Under the pieces are notes generated by a model that did no database searches, was not told where the DNA came from, and was given only the letters and a program-made list of their open reading frames with translations. The translations under genes were made by a program, and so were the position numbers. Of a stretch of DNA of 64,000 nucleotides, positions 44,436 through 54,392 are shown piece after piece (the first letter of the stretch is position 1; every line of letters starts with the position of its first letter). The stretch lies in the NCBI RefSeq assembly GCF_030272615.1, contig NC_081405.1, positions 654,060,920-654,124,919 of the forward strand, written 5' to 3'. The stretch comes from Cryptomeria japonica. Taxonomy: Eukaryota > Streptophyta > Pinopsida > Cupressales > Cupressaceae.

Positions 44436-45662
44436 TCATTCATTGTTGCCTTCATTTTTGTTTCGAGTCCAAAATCGAGATTTGTCTAGATTGGTGTTGT
44501 TCTGATTATTATAGTTTGATGAGTTTGTTCCTTCCTTGTAGAATTTGAGTGTTCCCTTTTTGACACATGCTTCCTCTACTTGAATGCCATTTTCAATCAA
44601 TTTAGTGAAAGATGGTATGCATTGAATTTTTAGTCTATAACTCATCTCGTCATTCAAGTTATCGATGAAGATTTCCATTTTCTCCTTTTCAGGAATATCT
44701 CGAGGATATCGTGATACCATGCGTCGCCAGTGTTGAAGGAACATCATGAATGTTTCGTTATTCTTTTGTTTGGTGTTGCAAACATCTAGCATGGTTATGG
44801 CATGTTGGATGTTATAGGAATAGTGGGTTATGAATTTGTTAACCAACTCATCAAATGATCTGACAGGTGGTGAAATTTTGGATAACCATTCCATGGTTTG
44901 CCCTCCTAAGCTTCTGGGGAATAACCTCATCAAATAGGTATCATCATGAGCAAATTCAAGGCTCAGTGTGCAAAATTCTCGAACATGATCGCGGGGATCA
45001 CTTCCATCATATTTATCAAATTTGGGAACGTCTGCGTTTGGAGGAAAAGGCACCATGTTCAAGCTTCTGTCAAATGGATAAGGACAGATTTCATTTAGAG
45101 AGTACCGCACTGTTGTCCCTTGTTGCATATCCTGTATTTGTCTTTGCAACATTTGTATTTGTTGAGTAAGGGCTGCCAAAGGTATATTGTCTTGTCGAGG
45201 AAAAAGTTCTTGCCTCATATTGGTTCTCAGCTGAAAAGGTGTGGTAAATGGTATATGTTGCTCTGGTGTTTCTAGCTCAGGTATACGCATTTCTGGTATG
45301 CGTTGTTCTGAAATGTGTTGTTCTGGGATATGTTGTTTAGGTATGTGAGTTTCTTCTTCTCTTTGTTGTTCTTGATATGCATATTGTTGAGACCCAGTTT
45401 GAAAAATGTTGGCGTCAAAATCTTCAGGAAGTTTAACACCTTTACTTGTGAGCATGAGCAGATACTTTTCTTTGTCATTTTCCATGAGTTTTTCTACAAG
45501 CTTTTGGAATGAAGGGTTTTCCTAACATTCCCGAAGAAGTGCTTCAGTAATTTCAGGTTCTTCTACGAGTGGAACTTCAAAAGGATTTGATAATCTGTGA
45601 TTCATACTTGATTCTGCGTGTGTCTCGCTTTGTTTGTCTCGTTGAGAGCGAGTGACAGGCAT
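44436..45662 (-). pseudogene. gag: Element E gag, N-terminal part
   Basis: The likely start is ATG at 45662, 59 codons upstream of the next Met at 45485, in the same frame with one TAG at 45522-45524 (from CAG). A Gln/Pro-rich EQHIPEQ-type repeat (45330-45260) leads to the Gag fold: KFDKYDGSDPRDHVREF, RLFPRSLGGQTMEWLSKI, FDELVNKFITHYSYN and the YPRDIP region. It ends at TGA 44436-44438 and continues in the same frame as the knuckle. Gag would form the particle. Confidence 0.9.
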
Positions 45663-46539
45663 TTTAGTAGAAACTTTTAGTGATGAAAGGAACAAAAGTC
45701 TCTTCGATGTGTTGCTCGGGGGTTGGTGGTTCTGGTCAAGGTGTGTTATATGTGATGCACTCGTCGAGCAAGAATGCTGGATTGATCTTTCCGCTACAGT
45801 TGATGGTTTGATTAAAAGCGGACTTTTGACAGTATGTTCTTGTCTTCAAGGGTTCTTTGTCAAATTCACTAGATTTGTTTTGGATATACTTTTTGACGTG
45901 ATGAAGGAATACCCGATGAGATTTGAAGAGTTGACGATTGATGTATAAAAACTTATTTCTCTTGATGAATTTGGAAAAACTAGGTTGTTGTTTCTTCAAC
46001 GTGATGTTACGATAGAGGTTCTTTCTTCTCAGAATAAGGGGATTAGTCATGCATGAGTGATCAATGATTTCCTTTGATTTGTTTGGATTCAGTTGATTCT
46101 TGTTTTTAAAAAATTTTAAATCTTACTTTATCAGAGTGAAGGTTTAGATGCCCCTTCATGACAAAGCGTGTCAAATGATATGATAAAAGCTTCCCGATCT
46201 AGAAACTAGATTTGACAATTTGAGAATTTTAAACAAGTGTTTTGAGATAAAATCCGTAAGATGGTAAAGGATTCTATTGATACTGATGATGATTTTTTCC
46301 GGATTATGATAGGAGAGACATCCTCTATTGTGTGATTTGTTTAGGATTCTGACAACTGTGTTTTGACACAAAATTTGCTCAAGAAATAGTTTTAATGATT
46401 TGTTTTTGTTACTCTAGTTTGATGAAAAATGATGTTTGACGAAAAAGGCTCCTAAAAGGTTTTTGAAAATTTCAAAAAAATTTCTCGGTTTTCGCTCTCT
46501 ATTTTTTGGCCTTGGATCACACTCTAGAACAGAGTCTAC
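45663..46539 (-). other. Element E leader, gag-proximal part
   Basis: No supported gene. A minus-strand open frame at 46050-45736 has no motif. T-rich on the plus strand. Confidence 0.5.
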
Positions 46540-47033
46540 ATGCGCTACTGAATTTACTTGATGCGCTAAAAGAATGAGCACACGCGCTAAGCTGCCCCTA
46601 GACACACACTAAAGTTTGGACTTTCTGAAAAGGGCGGTCTAACAGTTGAAAAAGTCTATGCGCTATCCTAGGTCTTCGACGCGCTAACTGTTCGACCTTA
46701 TGCGCTAATGTTTCTATGCCATGCGCTAAACTATTTCTTCCATGCGCTAAAGTTCAGACTATTGAAAATTGTTGTCGAATTGTTTGAAAAAACTACGCGC
46801 TATACTAGGCCTGTTACGCGCTAACGTTTAGACTTTATGCGCTAATTCTTGGTTCCTAAGCACTGAGATGTTGCTTCCACATGCTAGACTGTTGTTGGGA
46901 TGCGCTAAAGGACTTTACACTATTTTGTCTTTAGATGGAAATGCTACTATTTTAACCCTACGCGCTAATTTGAGGTTTGGATGTGCTAACAGAAGTATTC
47001 CACGCACTAAGAGGTTGCTCTTATGCGCTAAAC
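46540..47033 (-). repeat. ATGCGCTA motif array, block 1, in the element E leader
   Basis: About 19 copies of ATGCGCTA (variants ACGCGCTA, ATGTGCTA, ACGCACTA) at 15-45-bp spacing in one orientation. This is the reverse complement of the intronic array at 33966-34424. Confidence 0.9.
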
Positions 47034-48198
47034 AATACTGATTTTTCTTTTTGGTTGATTTCTTGAGGATTTTTAATTTTGTTGAGAAATTTTCAAGTGT
47101 GATGGATGATTTTCTGAAATAATAAATGCAAGCATAGCACAAAAAGTACAACCATTTTGCTTAATCTAACAAAAAATATATGTTCTTGCGAGGATGTGTT
47201 CAAATTTTCGATGTTATAACAGGTTTGGATACAAGTAATACACTTCAGAAAGACTTTTTAGTCAAGGGTCATAAATAACATCATAGCCCACTAGTCTCGA
47301 TACTCCGTCAGCTCAAACAGCCGTGTCACCCCCTAGAGCGCGCCCATTTTTTTGCCTTTTGCCAGAAATTAACTCAAAGTGAATCGCTTCACAGTTGAGT
47401 AGTTATCTTGGGAGATATATGGTGAGTAATCTTGGGGGTGGATTCTTCCCCACCCTTGCACTATGATGTTATAAATGTCTGGTTACTAACTTGGCTCAAA
47501 GTTTCTATTTCTATGGCTCAAAGTTTCTATTTCTATGGTTCATAATCAGGCTTCCCATTTGGCCGTCAGTGATAAACTCCCTCAGGAGGCTTCCCAACCT
47601 TTAAAACAAAGGCTTTACGTATCTTGAGAATACTGGGGGAAGGCTAATCACTACGTACAACTGTTGAAAAGGACTTTCGTCACTTTTCACATTTGATTAG
47701 AGTGGGTTGGAATTCTTGGCATCAAAGTCATTCCCCACTTAGGTCGTTCCCTTTACATGCTAAAGGATGTAAATGCTTGAATTTAAAGAAAGCTGTAAGA
47801 GTGGGCTGGATTTTTGATCACCCAGTTAAGGGAAGAGCATATTCCTTCCACTTTCAAGACAAAACAATCAATTGGGTTTATTTTATCCTTTCAAATCAGT
47901 GATTTGTTAAAATCTATGCGAAGATGTTGCTCCACAAAAACATGGTGTTCATTTTACCTTAAAAGAATGATTTTCTGATCTATGAAAAGGAAATGGTCAA
48001 CAAAGCAAATTTTTTATTTTGCAGTCAACAAAAGAAATCGGTTAAAAGAAATGGCGTCCGCTCCACCTGCAAGAAATTTGTTAGAGTCCTACAAGCAAAC
48101 CAGAAAAGGAAAATGTTAAAGAATTTAGGGGACTTCCACAAGTCTAAAATTTCAGTTCGGTTACAATTAAAAATAAATAAAAAATTTCTCTATCTGTG
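47034..48198 (-). other. Element E leader, central part
   Basis: No gene. A 22-bp direct duplication GGCTCAAAGTTTCTATTTCT occurs at about 47493-47537. A GC-rich word CCCCCTAGAGCGCGCCC is near 47330. The rest holds scattered small open frames without motifs. Confidence 0.55.
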
Positions 48199-48600
48199 AT
48201 GCGCTACAGAATGGGCTGCACGCGCTACAATAAAAAATAGATGCGCTAAACTGATATTCCTCTGCGCTATACTATTGCCAGGATGCGCCACTCTATGAGT
48301 TGGAAGCGCTACTCTGTTTTTTTTTTGTCCCGCGCTGAGACCTGCAGGAAAATTAAAAATTCGATGCGCTAACATTTTAGTTGCACACGCTAGATGATGG
48401 ACTATAAGCGCTGAACTATGGATCGTATGCGCTATTCTGTTTATTGCATGCGCTACTCTGTGTTTTGCCCGCGTCCAGAGCTACAGGAAAAGTTTAGTGA
48501 GATTATGCGCTAAAGAAAGGTCTTTACGCACTGCAGTATAGGCCCCACGTGCTAAACAGTAAGTGGGATGCGCTAGACTGTCAATCAGATGCACTAGGGA
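48199..48600 (-). repeat. ATGCGCTA motif array, block 2, in the element E leader
   Basis: About 17 copies, including ATGCGCTA, AAGCGCTA, ACGTGCTA and ATGCACTA, next to the primer-binding site. Same orientation as block 1. Confidence 0.9.
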
Positions 48601-48680
48601 ATGTTTCCCATGTGCCGATTCCTGTTTCCCATGGACCTGCCAAAGTGATTAATTTGAAAAACCGATTTGTTATTTGGGGT

Positions 48681-48701
48681 CGGGCCCCACGGTGGGCGCC
48701 A
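48681..48701 (-). other. Element E primer-binding site
   Basis: The minus strand TGGCGCCCACCGTGGGGCC begins four bases from the LTR. This is the TGGCGCC class typical of Tat-type gypsy elements. Confidence 0.9.
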
Positions 48702-48705
48702 GAAA

Positions 48706-50179
48706 TGTATGTGGGAAAAGTGGGCTGATAAAATTTAATATGTGAAAATATTTCAAAATACTAGTCCACACACAAACACATGACTTCTTGGTGCAAGCTA
48801 TGGAGTAACGTAGTATTACTCAGCTTCCCAAGGAGGGTCCCATGGTTCTCTATCTCACAATGTCCCTCAAACCAATGTTTTTGCTCTCAGATCTCTGAGC
48901 AAAATGGTTTAGGGATGGCAAATGTAAGAACGAGGGATGCTTTGGTATATTTTAGTATGAAATGGATGTTAAGCTATGTATGATCTTAGAAATGTAATAA
49001 TCTAGATGATAAGATGACAAGATTAGTATGAATACTATCCTAGCATACTATATTTAGTCTATGATTGAGCTAAAATGATAAAGAAATTATTCTAAACATG
49101 CATATTAGTCTAATTCCTGATCTAAAAGAGGCTAAATGAGGAGCATATATGAAATGAGAAAGCTTGAAAGAATTTGAGCATAAGTGTAATACTTCAAATT
49201 TTGAAAGATGATTTTTTTTTTAAATGGAGGAATGAGGGCTCTATTTATAGCACAAACAGGGCAATGGATGGTCAAGATTGAATTGTTTAATCAAGGGCTG
49301 AGTTTGAAAGTTAGGGATCCATGTGCACAATTGGCACCAATGAAATGGTGACAAGTGTCAATATAGGATTGGGTTGAGAGAAGGGGTTGGAGGCATTAAA
49401 GGCCTGAGAAGACCTCATGGTTATCTAGAGGGTAAGGGTCAAGTCTAAGTTAGGATTACCCAATGGATTAAGACTTAATCCAAGGATAAACCTTTGTGCA
49501 AATGATTAAGAAATAATCATGGTCAAAGCATTAAAGGCCTGATGAGACCCTTGGGTTGGATGAAGGTTGAGTCAAAACAAATGTTTTAACCATGTAGGAG
49601 GGTTTGAGTTAACCATTAATGGTTATTGGAGACTTTGGGGATTAAGTGGTTGAAGGTTGAAAGCCTTCAATGGTTTTCAAAGACTTTGAGCCATTTAGTG
49701 GTTGAAGGTTGAAAGCCTTTAATGGTTATCAAAGACTTTGAGGTTTTGAGAAGTGACTTCCCTTTGCTTAGGGATGTGACAAAGTTTAGAGGGGGGGTTA
49801 GGTTAATTAGAAGCGATTAGAAGATTCTAGAAGGGATTAGAAAGGGGTTTGGAATTTTGCAAGTGGATGGAGGGATAATAGGATTTAATTGAAATAAAGT
49901 ATTTCATTCAATTTGGTTGCAATTAAATAAATTAGATTTATTCAATTTAGGATAACTATTTAATTAAATTTGAATTTAATTAAAAGTGGATAGGGGGGAT
50001 TTAATTGAATAAAATGATTTATTCATTAAATGGATATAGTGAATTTAATTTAAATAAATTGAGTAATTTACTTAATTAAATAGAGGAATGTGGGTTATTT
50101 AATTAAATTGGATTTAATTAAATAGAGAAATGAACATAAAATATTCATTTAGGAATATGTTCATTTTTATACATCTACA
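48706..50179 (-). repeat. Element E 5' LTR (right copy, complete)
   Basis: 1474 bp, TGTATGTGGG to ACATCTACA, followed by AATAC. Promoter TATA box TATAAATA (minus) at 49249-49242. Carries the 56-bp and 45-bp segments missing from the left copy. Confidence 0.93.
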
Positions 50180-50184
50180 AATAC

Positions 50185-50750
50185 TATATTAGAAGAGATG
50201 AGTATACTGGCAAATTTGATCCTAGAAGTGATGAAGGAATATTTCTTAGTTATTCAGCTAAGAGCAAGGCATATAGATGTTTTAACAAGAGATTGCAGAA
50301 AAGTGTTGAGATTGCAAATGTGAAGATTGATGAACAATTTAAAGGAAATTCAAGGTACATAGACTCTGAACTGACAATAGAGATAATCACAAATGAGCCT
50401 ACTGTGAATACACCAGTACAGAATGGTGATCCAATTACATTGGCATCATCTGGAGATTCAACACTCACTGGAGAACAACAACAAGTAAAAACACCCCGGT
50501 ATGTAAGATTGAATCATTCTAAAGATCAGATAATTGGAAACAAATTTCAAGGAGTTATTACTAGAGGAAGATTGGCAAATGAGGAGGTATGTCTTATTTA
50601 TTAGATTGAACCTACATCAATTAATGAGGCATGTGAAGATAAATATTGGATTAAAGCAATGGAATATGAATTGGAACAAATTGAAAGGAATAACATTTGG
50701 TCATTAGTTCCCTGGCCTAAAGACAAAAATGTAATTGGAACTAAATGGGT
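50185..50750 (+). pseudogene. Element F integrase C-terminal part and linker, after the E insertion
   Basis: Continues YIRRDEYTGKFDPRSDEGIFL, then a linker with TPRYVRLNHSKDQIIG. A stop at about 50602 (TAG/TAA region) and a frameshift near 50750 follow. The copia IN-RT linker is normal in length. Confidence 0.85.
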
Positions 50751-51665
50751 TTTTCAGAAATAAACTTAATGAAGATGGCATGGTAATAAAAAATAAAGCA
50801 AGATTAGTGTGTAAGGGATATTCTCAGAAAGAAGGAACTGATTACAATGAAACCTTTGCACCGATAGCTAGAATTGAGGCAATAAGACTTTTATTGGCTT
50901 TTGCAGCACACAAAACTATAAAGCATATCAAATGGATGTTAAATGTGCATTTCTAAATGGAGATCTTGAAGAAGAAGTTTACATTGAGCAACTTGATGGA
51001 TTTTCTTTGACAGATAACAAAGACATGGTTTGCAGGTTAAGGAAAGCTTTATATAGATTAAAACAAAGCTCCTAGAGCTTGGTATGCAAGATTGGACAAA
51101 TATATTTTGAAGCTTGGTTACACAAAAGGTAATACTGATAGTAATCTATACTACAAAGTGACTAAAGATAACATCTTTGTTATCGAAGTTTTTTGTTGAT
51201 CATATAATCTTTGGAGGAGAAGATGGTTTGTGTAAAGACTTTTCTAACAAAATGCAGCAAGAATTTGAAATGTCTATGACTGGAGAGATAAAATTCTTTT
51301 TTAGGATTGTAGATTTCATAGATTGATAAAGATATATTCCTATGTCAATCTAAATACTTGAAGGAATTACTAAAGAAATTTGGCATGGAAAATTGTAAAC
51401 CGGTAAGCACACCTATGACTACAACTGATAAATTATCTATGAAGGATGAATCTACACCTATTAATCCGACAAGATACAAATCTATGATAGGAGGTTTACT
51501 GTATTTGACACAAACAAGACTTGATATTATGAATGCAGTATTTATTGTTTCAAGATTTCAGAGTAATCCTAAAGAAAATCATGAATCAACAATGAAAAGG
51601 ATTTTCTGGTACCTACAAAGCACTGCAAATCTTGGTTTATGGTATCCTAGAGATGAAATTTTTGA
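50751..51665 (+). pseudogene. Element F reverse transcriptase
   Basis: [29 protein letters not shown] and [10 protein letters not shown] are visible with shifts near 50940, 51070 and 51190. The catalytic site reads FVDH at 51192-51203: the second Asp is replaced by His. From 51358 the frame is open: KFGMENCKPVSTPM and SMIGGLLYLT. Dead on several counts. Confidence 0.88.
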
Positions 51666-52134
51666 CTTATGTGCATACACAGATGCTAATTGGGTAGGAG
51701 ATGTGGATGACAGAAAAAGCACCACCGACGGAGCATTTTTTCTTGGTAGCAAACTAATTTCATGGTTGAGCAAGAAACAAAGTTGTACAAGTCTATCAAT
51801 AACAGAATCAGAATATGTCGCAGCAGCAACCAACTGTACACAGGTATTATGGATTAAGAAAATGTTGAAGGACATAAAGGTAAAATGGAAGGAACCTATA
51901 ACTATCTACTGTGATAATATGGCAGCAATTGATATATCTAAGAACCTAGTATTTCACTCTAAGACTAAACATGTTTCTATCAAATCCAATTTTCTAAAGG
52001 AGAATGTTGAAGCAAAATAAGTGAAATTGGTTTATGTGAATACTAAAGAGAAAATTGCAGATATTTTTACAAAGCCTTTGCCTAAGGAAACACTTGAGTA
52101 TCTTAGAGAGCAACTTAGAGTCCTACCCCCACCA
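51666..52134 (+). pseudogene. Element F RNase H
   Basis: AYTDANWVGDVDDRKST, SWLSKKQ, SEYVAAATNC, CDNMAA and HSKTKHV give the copia RNase H order. A TAA at 52018-52020 precedes VKLVYVNTKEKIADIFTKPL. Catalytic residues present. Confidence 0.88.
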
Positions 52135-52503
52135 GTAGAGACTTGGATAGTTGATGTTTGTCATCAACCGACAGAATTAATAGAGAAATCTTTTATTCTA
52201 GCTTTGATGAGGAGAACTACTTCTCAGGGGGAGTAGTTGGTATATTGAATGAGTTGGTATTTTGTAAAGTTCCTTGAACTAATTGTATTTGGTTTTGTAT
52301 TGCTTTGGCATTTGATGTCAAAGGGGGAGAGATTGATATGGAAAAACACATGGATAACACATATTATTCCTAGGGGGAGATATATTATAATTTCTGTTTA
52401 TGATCTCTTTGAGAGATTGTTGATTTTTGGTTTTTGGCATTTCTGTTTTGGCACTTCAATGGTTTTTCCATCTTGTGTTGCCATCAATGCCAAAGGGGAA
52501 GAT
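52135..52503 (+). other. Element F 3' untranslated region and polypurine tract
   Basis: No gene. Purine words CTCAGGGGGAGTAG and GTCAAAGGGGGAGAG precede the tract GCCAAAGGGGAAGAT that ends at 52503. Confidence 0.8.
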
Positions 52504-53559
52504 TGTTAGTATTTTGGATATGTTGATATGGTTTTGTCATTGATGTCAACACTTATTAGCACTTGGAGATTTTGGTTATGTTCACCGGTGAAATAGAGAC
52601 TTATGCAAGCCACTGATATTTGGTTCACTGGTAGATTATATTGTTCATCGACACTTGGAATGACTTGGAAACTACTTGGTTATGTCGAAGACATTATTCG
52701 ATCACTTGGTTTTGGCAATTTGATTAACTATTTATTCAAGTTTGCATATTTGTTGTTACTGACAAATAGGTCCAGGATAAGCACCGACAAACTTATCTAT
52801 TCCTGATCAGCATGACATGTTATGGAAATGATTTAATATTATTGTAAATGTGTTGAGCCAACATCATGCATTGAATATTGATTTGTTTGTAATTGATTTT
52901 ATTGTAACATCTTTTAGTGATCTGACCTATTCAATTGGTCTTAGGTTATGGTATATATGTAAGATCTTATTTGTAAGATCAAAATAAGAAGAGGGATTGT
53001 GAATGTGAAAAGGATTGCAATAAGGTATATGTGAAAATAAGTAGAGCTATACATGCTGACATCATTTGAAAGTTGAAGGAAGGATTTGTGAAGGGAATCA
53101 AAACTTAACTGGTACTGAATCTAGCATATGAAGATGCTATCTTGTGTAGTACATTATTATTGGATTTAACCATCCAATTATAGTTAGTGTGACTCTCATT
53201 TTGTGATTGAGAGATGAGCTCTAGGTAGCTAGCCTTTTTGTATGTGTAGAATCCATATTGTACAACACATACTATCTACAGTAGTATCATTTGATTGTGG
53301 GTAAGGCTTCCCACCGTGGTTTTTCCCCTTACAGGGTTTCCACGTACAAACATTTGTGTTATTTGTTGTGGATGTTATTGTCTTTCTATTTCATTCATTA
53401 ATCTTTACCGATATTGCAATTAACTGTTAAAACTGTGTACCGGCATAAAGTTTGGTTTATCGATATTAAGCATTAAGTCTTGGTTAAGTTAAATTTTGGT
53501 TGAATTTATTGGACAACTGATTCACCCCGTCCCCTCTCAATTGTCTCTGGGACCTAATA
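52504..53559 (+). repeat. Element F 3' LTR
   Basis: TGTTAGTATT to GGACCTAATA; the final CA of the other LTR is TA here. Followed by ACCTC. Only one of the four RCCGAC words of the left LTR is intact; at two of the other positions C has become T or A. Confidence 0.9.
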
Positions 53560-53564
53560 ACCTC

Positions 53565-54392
53565 CTTGTAGCTTTCTGCATTAATTGTTGTCATAAATGC
53601 ATGTTAGGTAGGGTAATAAATGTGCATTAGGTATGTTACAAAAATGTCAAGCAAGGCAAAAGACAGGAAGGCGTGTTTGCATTGGTGCCAGGCACGTCTG
53701 GGTAGGTAAGGCACATCTGCATAAAATGTAATCGTTTCTATGATTGAAAAAGTATATATGTCGAATGTGAGCGTATTTGTGAAATGCAGGCATGTCTATG
53801 CAAGGCAAGCATATTTGTGCATGATAGAGGCATGTTTGTGTAATCCAGGTACGTCTGTGAAATGCAGAAACATTTGTGAAGTATGTAAGCATGTTTGTGT
53901 CATGAATGTGCATTTATGTCTTCAAGGTTGAATCGACACTTCTATGATAAACATACACTATCGATTGGATAAGCTACCGAGAGGATATACTCAGACAGGT
54001 CCTCTAGGGAAGACTAGGATAACAGATAAGGCTAGGATTAACAATTTTATGATAGAACATACGTTGCCAATAAGGAAACTACTCAAGAGGATACACTCAA
54101 GCAAAGGCCCTAGGATAGGATAGAGCAAGGAACTTTGTGATGAATAGGGAGTACCATAGAAATTGACAATTTTGTGATAGAACATATGTTGTCAATTGGA
54201 AACTACTCAAGAAGATACACTCAAGTAGGTGCCCTAAAAGATAAGATAAAATCAACACTTTGTGATGAAGAAGGAGTACTACTAGGATAGAGTGCCATAT
54301 GATAGATATAAGCACTAGGATAAAAAAAGAAGCACTTTGTGATGAACAAGGAGTACTACTAAGATTGACACAGTTGATTTTCTTGATTGCAG
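53565..54392 (+). other. Remainder of the G PMD intron, with motif array and tandem repeats
   Basis: The G intron runs from 28637 to its acceptor TTGATTGCAG at 54383-54392, interrupted by F. It holds the motif array 53669-53920 and then three to four copies of a block of about 125 bp (53930, 54040, 54165, 54285) with TTTTGTGATAGAACATA, GAAACTACTCAAGA and CTTTGTGATGAA words. Confidence 0.65.
53669..53920 (+). repeat. GCACGTCTGTG-type motif array (intronic) of element G
   Basis: About ten copies such as GCGTGTTTGCAT, GCACGTCTGGGT, GCATGTCTATGC, GTACGTCTGTGA and GCATGTTTGTGT at about 20-35-bp spacing. The reverse-complement motif (CACAGACGTGTTT) is repeated at 62648-62834. Confidence 0.8.

Larger units (their letters stand above)
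31989..50179 (-). mobile_element. Element E: 18.2-kb Ty3/gypsy Tat-type element with antisense PMD gene
   Basis: Minus-strand order: LTR, primer site, long leader with motif arrays, gag, protease, RT, RNase H, second RNase H, integrase. A plus-strand two-exon plant mobile domain gene follows, then polypurine tract and LTR. LTRs are nearly identical (about four substitutions in 1.3 kb besides two deletions), so insertion is recent. The second RNase H and TGGCGCC primer site are Tat-clade marks. About ten nonsense codons and two frameshifts disable gag-pol, so it is not autonomous. Inserted in element F. Confidence 0.95.
28656..53559 (+). mobile_element. Element F: Ty1/copia retrotransposon, interrupted by element E
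   Basis: TGTTGGTATT start, LTRs 28656-29730 and 52504-53559, TSD ACCTC, primer site after the left LTR, polypurine tract before the right LTR, and gag to RNase H between. E splits it inside the integrase C-terminal region; joining across the AATAC duplication restores the copia reading. About 6.7 kb without E. Frame broken in many places and LTRs clearly diverged, so F is old relative to E. It lies in the intron of element G's cargo gene. Confidence 0.93.

Noticed and set aside
48780-48983. Open frame in the E LTR
   Set aside because: Short, no motif, and broken by the length difference between the two LTRs.
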